Assembly (NCBI RefSeq): GCF_040110915.1
Contig: NZ_CP157793.1
Coordinates: forward strand, 2,802,939 to 2,866,938
Source: Stappia sp.
GTDB taxonomy: Bacteria > Pseudomonadota > Alphaproteobacteria > Rhizobiales > Stappiaceae
Direction: 5' to 3'
DNA: 64,000 nt
This document shows, piece by piece, positions 52,359 through 63,070 of the stretch. The notes under the pieces are model-generated. The model saw only the letters and a program-made list of their open reading frames with translations, did no database searches and was not told where the DNA came from. The translations under genes were made by a program, and so were the position numbers. Every line of letters starts with the position of its first letter. Within the stretch, counting starts at the first letter, position 1.

Positions 52359-54413
52359 TCACGCCGCCTGACGGCCATGGCGGGCGCAGATTTCCTCCGC
52401 CGCCTTGCCGCCGACCTCCGCGAGATGATCGAAGCTCTTGCGGAAGCTCGCCACGCCGGCCGTCGCGGAGCGCAGTTCGACGATCAGCCGGGCGGTTTCG
52501 GCTTCCGGCATCATCGCCTGAACCTCGTCCCAGCCGAGCCAGCCCGGGCGCGCGTCGAAGCCGAGCAACTGCCCGCGATGGGCCGAGACAATGCCGTTGA
52601 TGCGCGGCGTCGCCTCGCTCGGGCAGTGGATCGTGACCCGGCACACCGGCTCCAGCAGCACCGGCTTGCACTTGGGCAGACCCTCGCGCATCGCCTGGAT
52701 CGCCGCCATGCGAAACGCCTGATCGGAGGAATCGACGCTGTGAAACGACCCGTCGGTGAGCGTGACCGCGAGATCGACCGTCGGAAAGCCGAGCGTGCCG
52801 GTCTGCAAGGCCTCCTCCACCCCGGCGCGCACCGCCGGAATATATTGCTTGGGGATCACGCCGCCGGTGATCGTGTCGGCGAACTGGAAGCCCTCGCCGC
52901 GATCGAGCGGGCGAATGTCGAGCGCCACGTCGCCGAACTGGCCGTGCCCGCCGGACTGTTTCTTGTGCCGGGCGCGCACGCTGGTCGTGCCGCGGATCGT
53001 CTCGCGGTAGGGCACGCGCGGGGCGTCCGTCTCGACGCTGAGGCCGTATTTGCCGGTGAGACGCTCCAGCGCCACGCGCAGATGCATCTCGCCCTGCCCC
53101 TCGAGCAGGGTCTCGCCCGTCGCCTGCGCCTGGGTGACCCGCAAGGAGGGGTCTTCCTCCACGAGCCGGGCGAGCGCCGTGGAGAGCTTGACCTCGTCGC
53201 TGCGTTCGCGCGGCGCGACCGAAAGCGCCAGCACCGGCTCGGGCAGGTCCAGCGTCGCAAGCTGCGCGGGCGCATGGCCCCCGCCGAGCGTCTCGCCGGT
53301 GAGCACATGTTCCAGCTTGCCGAGCCCCGCCGTTTCGCCGGGCCCCGCCGGCGCCCGCTTGGTTGCCTGCTGGCCCATCACCGCGAAGAGACCGGACACG
53401 CGCGCCGTCGACCCGTCGCCGCGCGTCAGCGTGTCCCCGTCCGCCAGTTGCCCGGCGAGCAGGCGCGCCAGCGACAGCTTGCCCGCATGCGGCGTGTGCA
53501 GCGTCTTGAGGATCTGCACCACCGTGCCCGTCTCCTCCGACAGGCCGAGGCGCGCGCGCGTGTCGGCAACGTCCGGCGCCTCGTGGCGCAGCGCCTTCAG
53601 CAACCGCCCGATGCCGTTGCCATGGTCGGCGGAGCCGAACAGCACCGGCACGATCAGACCCTCGCGGGTCTCGCGCACCAGGTCCTGAAAGATCCGCTCG
53701 CGCTCCGGCGCGATGTCGTCCAGCAGCGCCTCCATCAGCACGTCGTCGTGATCGGCCAGCGTCTCCAGCATGGAAAACCGCGCCTCGACCTCGCGCGCCA
53801 TCTCCGCGTCGGGGATCTCGATGACCTCGCTCGCCGCGTGCTCGCGGTAGACGAAGGCACGCTCCAGCGCCAGATCGATGAAGCCGGTCGCGATGCCGTC
53901 GTTCCAGATCGGGATCTGGCGCAGCACCAGCGGGACGGAGGAGGCCGGCTGCAGCAGGCTCAGTACATCGCGGATGCGCGTCGCAGTGCGGTCGATCTTG
54001 TTGACGAAGAGCAGATGCGGGACGCCCCGGTCCTGCAGCGTCTTGAGAATGACCTGGAGCGCGGGAACCTTCTTTTCATCGGCTTCCGCGACGACGATGG
54101 CCAGATCGCAGCCGGCCAGCACGCCCGCGCTTTCGCCGAGAAAATCGATGGCGCCGGGACAGTCGAGAAAGGTGAAACGGTCGCCCAGAAACTCCGCCTC
54201 GGCCATGTTGACCTCGACGCTCATGGCATGGGCGCGCGCCTCCGGCGCCCCGTCGCCGACCGTATTGCCGGCGGCCACCGTGCCCTGGCGGGTGAGCGTG
54301 CCCGCGCGCGCCAGCATGGCTTCCATGAGGGAGGTCTTGCCGCTGCCGAAGGGCCCGACAAGGGCGATGCACCGCGAACCCGCCACACCGGCGGCGGCTG
54401 TGTTGCCGGCCAT
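52359..54413 (-). CDS. Elongation factor G-like GTPase (EF-G paralog)
   Basis: A 684-residue translational GTPase of the divergent EF-G-like group. The P-loop is GPFGSGKTS (residues 20-28), DCPGAIDF stands in place of the usual DTPGHVDF, and NKID gives guanine specificity. Domain IV/V landmarks are HGQFGDVALDI and PSEATPRINGIVSAHRGQLLGFD. The switch II histidine that EF-G uses for GTP hydrolysis is replaced by alanine (PGAID), so its cycle probably differs from canonical FusA. Function in this group is not settled. ATG at 54413 follows AAAGGGA. Confidence 0.92.
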   Translation of the reverse strand: MAGNTAAAGVAGSRCIALVGPFGSGKTSLMEAMLARAGTLTRQGTVAAGNTVGDGAPEARAHAMSVEVNMAEAEFLGDRFTFLDCPGAIDFLGESAGVLAGCDLAIVVAEADEKKVPALQVILKTLQDRGVPHLLFVNKIDRTATRIRDVLSLLQPASSVPLVLRQIPIWNDGIATGFIDLALERAFVYREHAASEVIEIPDAEMAREVEARFSMLETLADHDDVLMEALLDDIAPERERIFQDLVRETREGLIVPVLFGSADHGNGIGRLLKALRHEAPDVADTRARLGLSEETGTVVQILKTLHTPHAGKLSLARLLAGQLADGDTLTRGDGSTARVSGLFAVMGQQATKRAPAGPGETAGLGKLEHVLTGETLGGGHAPAQLATLDLPEPVLALSVAPRERSDEVKLSTALARLVEEDPSLRVTQAQATGETLLEGQGEMHLRVALERLTGKYGLSVETDAPRVPYRETIRGTTSVRARHKKQSGGHGQFGDVALDIRPLDRGEGFQFADTITGGVIPKQYIPAVRAGVEEALQTGTLGFPTVDLAVTLTDGSFHSVDSSDQAFRMAAIQAMREGLPKCKPVLLEPVCRVTIHCPSEATPRINGIVSAHRGQLLGFDARPGWLGWDEVQAMMPEAETARLIVELRSATAGVASFRKSFDHLAEVGGKAAEEICARHGRQAA

Positions 54414-54649
54414 GGGGCTGTCCCTTTCTCCCGGCCATCGGCCCGTTCGCGCCGGCCCGCCACATCTCATCGGCGACGGGGTGTGTGGCGCAAACATCCG
54501 GCTTCGGGCGCGGCGATGACCGGGGCGGGCCGCGTCGAAACCGCCGCCCGCCGGTCGCGGGCGGACGGACATCGTCGCGCCGATGAACCGCCGATGGCAA
54601 GGGAAACCGATGCCGCAGCGCAGCACGCGCCGACCGCGCCGAGGCATGC

Positions 54650-54684
54650 AAAAAGGCCGGCGAACGTTGCGTCCGCCGGCCTTT
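54650..54684 (-). terminator. Rho-independent terminator of the aspartate aminotransferase gene
   Basis: Stem AAAGGCCGGCG (54652-54662) with CGCCGGCCTTT (54674-54684), 11-base loop. On the minus strand the stem is followed by a T-run (five A on the plus strand, 54650-54654). Confidence 0.88.
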
Positions 54685-54713
54685 CGATCCTGTCGTTTCC
54701 GCGCGGGATGCGA

Positions 54714-55955
<1,242 letters not shown>

Positions 55956-56086
55956 CTAGTCGCGCACCGGCACGGGTGCAAGGCCCTGTCCGGCGGCAAA
56001 CGGGCATTCCCACCGCTCAGGCGCCAGTGACCCACCGCTCCCGCGCGACCGCACGGGCGCCCGCCCGCCAGGCTCGGCCGTCAAGC

Positions 56087-57787
56087 TCAGCCTGCAAGCG
56101 TGCCACCGTCACAGCGCACGTCCTGCACGCTCACGTCCGCCTCGCCCAGGCTCACCCCCAGCGTCAGCAGCAGCGTTTCCAGCACCGCATCCACCGGCGC
56201 CGCCACCTCGCTCAGGATCGTGCCGATGAGCCGGCTGACCGGCCTGATCGACAGACCGAGCATGAGCACCCGGACCTCCAGGTCGATGTCCTCCAGAAGC
56301 GACCCGGCGAGCCCGCCGACGAGGCCGGACGAGGCCACGCGCTGCACCGTGCGCCGCTCGATCTGGCGGCGCGAGAAGTGCACGGTCTCCGCTTGCGCAC
56401 TGCCGAGGCGCACATGCGCGCGCGCCGAGGCGCTGATCAGCGGCGCGCGCACGATCCGCGCCGCGGTCACCTGAAGCGGCCGGGAGAAATCGTCCATCCG
56501 CCCGTGCGCGACCTCGCCGATCCAGGCCTCCGCCACGCCGGGGCGCACCTCCAGCGAGACCCGCGACGCGCGGCCGGCCCGGCAGCGGATCTCGGCCAGC
56601 CCGGCGCGCGCGTAGGCGAGATCGAGGGCGAGCGGAAAGCGCACCGCGATGCCCCCGAGCAGGCCGCGCCCGCCGACCTCGGCCACCAGCCTGAGCCGCG
56701 TCTGCGCCGTGGAGACCGTGGACGCGGGCGCGCCAACCCGAATGAAGGGAGAGCCCTGCATCGGCTCGCCGACCGCAAGGTCGAGGTCGAGCGACAAGAG
56801 CCCCGGAACCTCCGCGCCGAGATCGACCGAGATCTGCCGCGCGCCGTTGGCGAGAATGCCGGCGATGGACACCAGTTGCATCGCGCTCGCCCGGATATCG
56901 AGCCCGGGCGCCCGGTCGCCGAGGGCCAGCCCGCCATAGGGCCCGGCATCGAACAGCGCCGACAGCGGCACCTCGAGCCCGCGCGCCGCCGACCGCGACA
57001 GGCGCTGCAGCGCGACCCCGGCGGCCGGCGCGCCGGAGTTTCCCGCAACCGACGCCGCCGCCGCGAGAAAGTCGGCCAGCGACACCTCGGCGGCGGCAAC
57101 CTCGTCATAGGTGCCAAGGCGCAGATCGGCCTGCACGTTCACCGCCTGCAGGAGATCGACGATATCGAGATCGACGTCGGCAAGCCCGCGATAGTCCATC
57201 ACCGACAGCGAGACATTGGTACCGAGCAATCCGCCGAGCAGGGCGTTGGCGACGCCCCCGCGCAGGGCGAGAAGCCGCGATCCGACCTGAAAGCTCGCAA
57301 GCTCCGCCGTCGCCGCCAGCGCGGAGACCCCGATCCGCGGCCCCTGCACGTCGAAGACCCGCGCGAAGAACACGCGCCCGGGCCGGCTGACCTCGACCCG
57401 CAGCGCGTTGAACGGCCGTTCGCCGGGGGTGAAGCGGGCGTCATGCGGCACTCTGGCGTCGGCCACGTAGCGGCCGCGCACCACGCGTGCCTCCGCCGCG
57501 ACGCCATTGGCGTCGAGCACCTCCGCGACCACGCGTTCGGCATTGGCCAGATCCGCGACGCCGGCCATGGCGGCCACATCCGACACGCCTTGCAGGTCGC
57601 GACGCTCGACGTAGAGAGACGCCAGGTCGATCGCGAGCGCGGCAATCGCGGCCAGCAGCGCGAAGCCGGCCGCCGCCGCGATGCTCACCGAGCCCGCCCG
57701 GTTCCCCGCCAGGCCGGCCGCAAGGGTCGATGCCCCCGGTCGGGTTCGACGGCCCGCACGACGCAAACGTCCAGAATTCCGGTCCAT
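56087..57787 (-). CDS. TadG-like pilus assembly protein
   Basis: A 566-residue protein with one N-terminal membrane anchor in the TadG/Flp pattern (AGSVSIAAAAGFALLAAIAALAIDLASLYVERRDLQGVSDVAAMAG). A long beta-rich exported part follows without a von Willebrand domain. Such proteins are minor components of Tad pili or envelope-linked structures. ATG at 57787 follows GAGGAGGCGGAG. It is downstream of the TadE-like gene by 10 bases, so they form an operon; no other tad genes are visible. Confidence 0.82.
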   Translation of the reverse strand: MDRNSGRLRRAGRRTRPGASTLAAGLAGNRAGSVSIAAAAGFALLAAIAALAIDLASLYVERRDLQGVSDVAAMAGVADLANAERVVAEVLDANGVAAEARVVRGRYVADARVPHDARFTPGERPFNALRVEVSRPGRVFFARVFDVQGPRIGVSALAATAELASFQVGSRLLALRGGVANALLGGLLGTNVSLSVMDYRGLADVDLDIVDLLQAVNVQADLRLGTYDEVAAAEVSLADFLAAAASVAGNSGAPAAGVALQRLSRSAARGLEVPLSALFDAGPYGGLALGDRAPGLDIRASAMQLVSIAGILANGARQISVDLGAEVPGLLSLDLDLAVGEPMQGSPFIRVGAPASTVSTAQTRLRLVAEVGGRGLLGGIAVRFPLALDLAYARAGLAEIRCRAGRASRVSLEVRPGVAEAWIGEVAHGRMDDFSRPLQVTAARIVRAPLISASARAHVRLGSAQAETVHFSRRQIERRTVQRVASSGLVGGLAGSLLEDIDLEVRVLMLGLSIRPVSRLIGTILSEVAAPVDAVLETLLLTLGVSLGEADVSVQDVRCDGGTLAG

Positions 57788-57797
57788 CTCCGCCTCC

Positions 57798-58226
57798 TCA
57801 ATATCCGCCCTTCACGACCACGATCCGGCGCTCGATGGTGCGGGCCGGCAACGGCAGGAGAGGCTCCATCTGCCAGATCGGCAGATCGGCCGCGTCGTAG
57901 CGCAGCACGATGCGGAATTGCCGTGCGCTCCCGGGGACGGATCCGGTCTCCACCTCGATGCCGGCCGGCTGGATGAAGGCATAGCCGCTGGCGGCGGAGC
58001 GCACGTGATCGCGCACGATGGCGGCGCGCTCGTGATCGGTGAGCCCTGCAACGGAGGCCCGCGCCGCATCGGCGGCGAGCTGCGCGAGACTGTGCGCCGC
58101 GGCGAAATAGAGGCCGTAGGCGAGGATTCCCAGCATCATCAGAAGGAAGACCGGAAACACGATCGCGAATTCGACGGCTGCCACGCCGTCGCGCGCGGAA
58201 ATCCACTGCAAGACGGGTCTGCGCAT
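57798..58226 (-). CDS. TadE-family pseudopilin-like protein
   Basis: A 142-residue protein with the TadE signature: a prepilin-like N-terminus RDGVAAVEFAIVFPVFLLMMLGILAYGLYF, where the Glu after the processing site is E19, then a short extracytoplasmic domain. It is paired with the TadG-like gene downstream. A pre-pilin peptidase and the Tad ATPase must be elsewhere. ATG at 58226. Upstream is an AT-rich region likely holding the promoter. Confidence 0.85.
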   Translation of the reverse strand: MRRPVLQWISARDGVAAVEFAIVFPVFLLMMLGILAYGLYFAAAHSLAQLAADAARASVAGLTDHERAAIVRDHVRSAASGYAFIQPAGIEVETGSVPGSARQFRIVLRYDAADLPIWQMEPLLPLPARTIERRIVVVKGGY

Positions 58227-58763
58227 GACGCACCTCTACGCACCTGTGAGGGTCGAAGCGGGCATCGCGGCCAGGTGGCGTGCAATGCCACACGAAATCA
58301 ACTTCTGATGCTCATATCGGGTGCGTAAAGAGCGCGTAAATCAAATCGACAAATATAAATCGAAGAATTTACCGATAAAAAGCCAGATTCAAAATAGAAA
58401 AGTTCGACACTGTCAATTGAGCGGAAATGGATATTGGCACTCGTCACAGATGACAATTTGATGACGAATAAGTGCAAATACCTACCCCGGCATCCCGGAC
58501 CCCGGAAGGCGCGCGGCGGTCGCGACTTTCGCTCTGTCCGGGCCAGTCGGCCGACGATTTCGGGCGGAATCGGCCCGACGGAACGCGACTGCAGGCACTT
58601 GCAGGCAAGGCGTGGCGCGTGCCGGGAGGACCGTTGGCCGCGGGCGCGCTCCGCCGCCCGCATCGACCGACCGGTCGACGGCGTTTCTCGGCTCGGCACT
58701 TGCGACGGGTCTCTCTTTGACGGCTGAGCCGTCGGCCGGCCCGGGGGCCGGTCGCATGCAGGC
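58227..58763. other. AT-rich promoter region upstream of the TadE-TadG genes
   Basis: No gene supported in 537 bases. The part at 58310-58470 is distinctly AT-rich (ATAAATCGAAGAATTTACC-like stretches) and is the expected promoter region for the minus-strand TadE gene. The rest is GC-rich with no clear hairpin terminator. Confidence 0.55.
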
Positions 58764-59891
58764 TCAGTGTTTGCTTTCGATCAGCAGATATTGCGTGCGC
58801 CCGCCGTCGAGCAGGCTGGCGCGCAGCCGCTTGCTTCGGGTCACCCCGTCGAAGCCGCTGACCGTCGCCTGGGTCGGGGTCGTGCTGCCCTTGCGGGCAT
58901 GATCGACCAGCGTGACCAGCGTGCGCGGGTGCAGCATGGTTTCGGTGATCGGCGCGGCTTCCATCATCTGCTCGGTGATGGCGAAGGTCTTGCGCGCGGC
59001 ATTGTTGGAGGCGACCAGCATGCGCGAGCGCAGATCGACCACGAGCAGCGGCGCATGCACCATGTTGAAGATCTGCTGGAAGTCGATCGCGCATTCATTG
59101 ATGCGTTCGGCCGAAAACACCACGCCGCCAAGTCCCGCCGACACCCGGAAGGGGATCATGTCGTACTTCAGCGTCATGGAATCGCCGCTGGCGAGGAAAA
59201 ACCGCTTGTTGCCCTCCACCGGCGCGCGGCGGGCGAGCGTGGTCAGCACCACCGAGGTCAGCGTCTTGCCGACGCGGTTGGGGATATGGGCGATGTTGCG
59301 GCCGATGCACAACGACGCGTCGGGGATCTGGAACAGGTCGAACAGCGCCTGGTTGGCGTAGCGCAGGTAGCCGAAGCTGTCGACGACGAGCACCGCCCGC
59401 TCGCTGCCTTCCACCAGATGCCGGATGAGCGGGGCGACGCCGCGAACGGCCGTGCCGGTGCCCTCTTCCTCGAGGTCGCTGCCGGCCACCGCGACGACGA
59501 AGGTCCGTCCGCCCTCGGCCTGATAGCGCGTGGCGATCAACGACAGCCCGTTGCCGAGATCGTCGCCGCCGAGTTCGACCGGCCCGGCGCTGCCATGCTT
59601 CACCGTGTGCTGGATCAGGTTGAGGATCTGCTTCTGGTCGTTTTGCGCCAGATTTCTCAGCGCGCTCGACAGGCTGGCCTCGTTGAGGCCCGCGATCTGC
59701 TCGAAATCGAGCGCCTGAGGCTCCATCCACACCAGCCGCTTCGCCTGGATGTCGACCATGAAGAAGTCGAGACCGGCGAGCGACAGGGACGGCTCCCCCC
59801 CGGCGGCGCGGACCGGCGGACGCGCGGTGGCCTGATCGTGATCGTTTTCGGCAGGCAAACGCTCAACACTGTCCATGGCGCTCGTTTTCAT
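58764..59891 (-). CDS. PAS-domain protein of unknown function
   Basis: A 375-residue soluble protein. Two PAS-like segments are visible: around residues 160-215 (ERAVLVVDSFGYLRYANQALFDLFQI) and around 275-330 (HAPLLVVDLRSRMLVASNNAARKTFAI). No kinase, cyclase or HTH output domain is found. It ends in a beta-rich part. It may relay a signal by protein contact. ATG at 59891; a second ATG at 59876 is possible. No neighbour suggests a pathway. Confidence 0.72.
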   Translation of the reverse strand: MKTSAMDSVERLPAENDHDQATARPPVRAAGGEPSLSLAGLDFFMVDIQAKRLVWMEPQALDFEQIAGLNEASLSSALRNLAQNDQKQILNLIQHTVKHGSAGPVELGGDDLGNGLSLIATRYQAEGGRTFVVAVAGSDLEEEGTGTAVRGVAPLIRHLVEGSERAVLVVDSFGYLRYANQALFDLFQIPDASLCIGRNIAHIPNRVGKTLTSVVLTTLARRAPVEGNKRFFLASGDSMTLKYDMIPFRVSAGLGGVVFSAERINECAIDFQQIFNMVHAPLLVVDLRSRMLVASNNAARKTFAITEQMMEAAPITETMLHPRTLVTLVDHARKGSTTPTQATVSGFDGVTRSKRLRASLLDGGRTQYLLIESKH

Positions 59892-60202
59892 CGTCTGTTC
59901 GTCGGGACGTCCGTTCGACGGGACCGCTTCCGCCGCGGCGGACCGGGCCGCTGCGGGAGTCGCCGATCAGGCTCCCACAAAGCTCCTGCCAATCGGTAAA
60001 GGCGAAGCGCGAAATTGCAGACAGGAGGCCGGCCGCGCCGCCCGCCCCTGCCACGAATTGGCCGCGAAATGACACGCGGAGCGCCAGATTGGCGGCCCGG
60101 CACGGCCCATTTCCCCGGCAAGGATGCCAAGGTCAGCGGATCGCCGGGTACGACATGCCCGGCGGTCTCCACGGTCCCGACCCCGACGTCCCGGAGTCTG
60201 TC
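59892..60202. other. Divergent intergenic region
   Basis: No gene or clear regulatory motif seen in 311 GC-rich bases between the PAS-protein gene and the small membrane-protein pair. Confidence 0.5.
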
Positions 60203-60538
60203 ATGCGTATCCGCGTCTCTTCTCTTCGCTCCTCGCGCCGGCGCGCGCCGGTCGTCCGCCAGGCGCTTCTCGTCATGCTGGGCGGCACGGTGCCCGCCCT
60301 GCTCATCGCCTCCAGCGCCCGCGCGGCGAGCGCGACACCGGCCGACGGCCTCGCCATCGGCGTTCTCGCCGCCGTCTTCGCGGCCATGCTCGCGCTGCTG
60401 ACCCTGCTCGCGCGCCGGATCGCCCGCGGGCTCATCGCCGCGCCGCAGCGCTCCGCTCCGCCGCGCCGCCCGACGCGCCGCCCGACGCGCATCGCGGATG
60501 CGAAGCGAAGCGGACACAGGCCGGGAGACGCACGATGA
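60203..60538 (+). CDS. Small membrane protein, first of an overlapping pair
   Basis: A 111-residue protein with a basic N-terminus, two hydrophobic stretches (QALLVMLGGTVPALLIASSARA and GLAIGVLAAVFAAMLALLTLLA) and a strongly basic proline/arginine-rich tail. The first may be a signal peptide (AxA at its end). No family recognised. ATG at 60203 follows CGGAG. Its stop overlaps the start of the next small gene by ATGA. Confidence 0.6.
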   Translation: MRIRVSSLRSSRRRAPVVRQALLVMLGGTVPALLIASSARAASATPADGLAIGVLAAVFAAMLALLTLLARRIARGLIAAPQRSAPPRRPTRRPTRIADAKRSGHRPGDAR

Positions 60539-60732
60539 GCCGTCCGATCGTCGACCGCACGCCGCCGCTGCGCGCCGGCCGCGCCCCCGCAGACGCGACC
60601 AACGGCGCGCCGCTGATCGCGGCGATCGCCCTTGGCCTGGTCTTCGCCGCATCGCTGTCGCTTTTCGGCGGCCCCTTGACCGACGGCGTCCGGCAGATCG
60701 GCCTCGACGCGATGGTCATCCAGTCGCGCTGA
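60535..60732 (+). CDS. Small single-pass membrane protein, second of an overlapping pair
   Basis: A 65-residue protein with one hydrophobic helix (APLIAAIALGLVFAASLSLFG) between polar ends. It begins at an ATG that overlaps the stop of the preceding gene, so the two are probably translationally coupled and co-expressed. No family recognised. Such 60-residue alphaproteobacterial proteins are often missed in annotation. Confidence 0.6.
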   Translation: MSRPIVDRTPPLRAGRAPADATNGAPLIAAIALGLVFAASLSLFGGPLTDGVRQIGLDAMVIQSR

Positions 60733-61046
60733 CCCTTTCCCCGCCTCACCGGCACCGCTTTGCAGGCGCGCACCCGCGCGCCTCTTGGCACTGGCCAAGA
60801 CCGCATCCGGTGCGTAAGTTCGTCGCGATTCCGCCCGGCGCCGTCCGGCTCGCGTCCCCGCCCTCACCGGGTTGCGCTGGATCAAGGCGCCGCGCCGCGG
60901 TCCGTTGGACTGTCGGTTACCCCGTCGGAAAGACCGTCGGGAGAGCCCGTGGGAAAGACTGTCGAGCGGACTGCCGGAGGGTGGGCGGTCGGCGAAATAC
61001 GCTCCGCCGATCCCGGCGACGAGCGCAGCAAGTGGAGTGCGTGACC
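60733..61046. other. Gap before the DUF3775 gene, with degenerate repeat
   Basis: No gene supported in 314 bases. The degenerate 12-base repeat at 60902-60986 lies within it, close to the DUF3775 start. Confidence 0.5.
60902..60986. repeat. Degenerate 12-bp tandem array
   Basis: About seven units of 12 (once 13) bases with a loose consensus CGGNNNGACCGT, for example CGGAAAGACCGT (60926-60937) and GGGAAAGACTGT (60951-60962). The units are too diverged for certainty, but the 12-base rhythm is clear. It lies about 60 bases upstream of the DUF3775 gene. Confidence 0.5.
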
Positions 61047-61457
61047 ATGGCGGTCGATCTGTCCCTGTCTCCGGATACGATCCGGATGCTGATCCAGAAG
61101 GCCCGCGCGGCCTCGGCATCGCTCGAGGATTCCTTCGAGGACGGCGGCGAGCACGACATCGAATTCGACGCCGAGACGCTGGAGGACAGCCACGCCCACG
61201 ACGGCCTGGCCGAGGAAGAAGCCGACGACATGACCGGCGAGGAAGTGCGGGAACTGATCGACGATCTGAACGTCGACGAAGCCGCCGAGGTCGTCGCCAT
61301 GGTGTGGATCGGGCGCGGCGATTTCGACGCGGGCGACTTCGAGCAGGCGGTAGAGGAGGCGCGCGAACGCGCCGTCGGCTCGACCTCGAAATATCTGCTG
61401 GAAATGCCGCTCTTCGCCGATCACCTGGAAGCCGGCCTCGACGCGCTCGAGCTTTAG
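61047..61457 (+). CDS. DUF3775 domain protein
   Basis: A 136-residue acidic protein matching DUF3775: LSLSPDTIRMLIQKARAAS at the start, a Glu/Asp-rich middle, and the conserved EVRELIDDLNVDEAAEVVAMVWIGRGDFD, then a C-terminal STSKYLLEMPLFADHLEAGLDAL. Function unknown; typical of Alphaproteobacteria. ATG at 61047; GTG at 61041 is an alternative. Confidence 0.85.
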   Translation: MAVDLSLSPDTIRMLIQKARAASASLEDSFEDGGEHDIEFDAETLEDSHAHDGLAEEEADDMTGEEVRELIDDLNVDEAAEVVAMVWIGRGDFDAGDFEQAVEEARERAVGSTSKYLLEMPLFADHLEAGLDALEL

Positions 61458-61597
61458 GCGCTCGTTTTCCACAGAGTGAAAAATCGCGCTGCAGTTAGTG
61501 CTGAACAACACGCACCCGCAGCGCGATTGGCTCTTTACACATCGTTAACCATAACGCGTATCCTCTGGACCTGGGATCACGCAGCGTGGAGACAACG

Positions 61598-61732
61598 ATG
61601 GCGGTATCGGATCACGTGCAGGACGATGCTTTCGCGGCGCGCAAACCCTCTCCCTGGCCGGTGGCCCTGCGGGTGGTCGTGGCCGTGCTCGCCATCACGA
61701 TGATCGCCTTCTTCGCCTTTCCCGACGGCTGA
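61598..61732 (+). CDS. Very small membrane protein (44 residues)
   Basis: A 44-residue frame with ATG at 61598 preceded by GTGGAGA. It has a polar N-terminal 20 residues (SDHVQDDAFAARKPSP) and one hydrophobic helix (VALRVVVAVLAITMIAFFAF) ending in a short PDG tail. It ends five bases before the start of the DUF1624 membrane protein gene, suggesting coupling. No family known. Confidence 0.55.
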   Translation: MAVSDHVQDDAFAARKPSPWPVALRVVVAVLAITMIAFFAFPDG

Positions 61733-61737
61733 CCGGG

Positions 61738-62817
61738 GTGGGTTCCCCTCCCCCAGGACCGTCGTCCTCACACGATCCGGACACGCAAGGCGACGGGCCG
61801 TCGCCCGCGCAGCCGTCGCCCGCCGGACCGACACTCCCGGCACGTTCCTTCGCGCATGGCGGGCCGGCCGGCCCCCGTCGCCTCGATGTCTTCGACGTCG
61901 GACGCGGGATCGCGCTGGCGGCCATGGCCGTCTATCATTTCTCCTGGGATCTGAGCTGGTTCGCCCTGGTCGACTGGCCGGTCGATCGCGGATTCGGCTG
62001 GCGCCTGTTCGCCGCGGCCATCGCGACGAGTTTCCTGGCGCTGGTCGGCGTCTCGCTGGTGCTGGCGCATGAGGCCGGGATCCGCTGGCGCCCGGCGCTT
62101 CGGCGAATCGCCCGCGTCGCGCTTGCCGCCGGCGCGATCAGCCTCGTCACCTGGCTGGCGCTCGGCGATCAGTTCGTGCGCTTCGGCATCCTGCACGCGA
62201 TCGCGCTCGGCTCCCTCATCGCCCTGCCCTTCGTCGCTGCGCCGCCGGCGGTGACGGCGCTCGCGGGGCTCATTGTCCTCGCCCTGCCGCTCGGCCTGCG
62301 GGTCTCCTTTCCCGGCGACGCCTGGTTCGGCTGGACCGGTCTGGTGGCCACCCCGCCGCTCTCGGTCGACTTCGTCCCCGTCTTCCCCTGGCTCGGCGTC
62401 ATCCTGCTGGCGGTCGCCGCGACCCGGGTCTTTCGCGATGGTCCTGCCTGGCGCTCCCTTGCCGCCTGGCGCGCCCGCGGCCGGATCGCCGGTCTTGCCG
62501 CCCTGGCCGGGCGCCATTCGCTGCTCGTCTATCTGCTGCACCAGCCGATCCTGTTCGGCAGCGTCTGGGCGGTCGTGGCACTCGGGCTTGCCCCGGACCG
62601 CACGGAGCAGACCTTCGTCGAGACCTGCGCCATGTCCTGCAGCGTGGCGGCCGAGCCCGGCATCTGCGAAAGAGCCTGCCAATGCACGCTCGACGCGCTC
62701 AAGGCCGACGGCACCTGGACCCGGTTGCTGGACGCCCCCGACGATCCCGCGCTCAATGCACGCCTGTCCGACGCCTATGGCCTCTGCCGAACAGAGATCG
62801 GACCGGCGCGGGAGTGA
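61738..62817 (+). CDS. DUF1624 / HGSNAT-like membrane protein
   Basis: A 359-residue multi-pass membrane protein. After a proline-rich 45-residue N-terminus it has [29 protein letters not shown] and [14 protein letters not shown], hallmarks of the heparan-alpha-glucosaminide N-acetyltransferase-like acyltransferase family. A C-terminal tail of about 70 residues has a cysteine cluster (ETCAMSCS, then [10 protein letters not shown]). No ATG lies in frame upstream of the conserved part, so the GTG at 61738 is taken as start, five bases after the small gene. Substrate unknown. Confidence 0.82.
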   Translation: MGSPPPGPSSSHDPDTQGDGPSPAQPSPAGPTLPARSFAHGGPAGPRRLDVFDVGRGIALAAMAVYHFSWDLSWFALVDWPVDRGFGWRLFAAAIATSFLALVGVSLVLAHEAGIRWRPALRRIARVALAAGAISLVTWLALGDQFVRFGILHAIALGSLIALPFVAAPPAVTALAGLIVLALPLGLRVSFPGDAWFGWTGLVATPPLSVDFVPVFPWLGVILLAVAATRVFRDGPAWRSLAAWRARGRIAGLAALAGRHSLLVYLLHQPILFGSVWAVVALGLAPDRTEQTFVETCAMSCSVAAEPGICERACQCTLDALKADGTWTRLLDAPDDPALNARLSDAYGLCRTEIGPARE

Positions 62818-63070
62818 GGCGAGACTGCCTCTTCACGGACATGTGACCGGCGTCACAGACCCGGCCCGACCGACGGGCGAAAGTGCTGATCCGCACCGCA
62901 GCTCGCGCCCTCGCCTGTTGCCCTCCCTCTCCTGCCCCCGGCAAACCGGAGCACACGAATTGATCGGCGGCCCCGATTGCGCGCATGATCGCGCGACTGC
63001 CGCCCTTTCGAAAACCGCGCGGACCGCTCGACACGGACCGCGCCCTCACGCCAGACGGGATTTCGCACCT

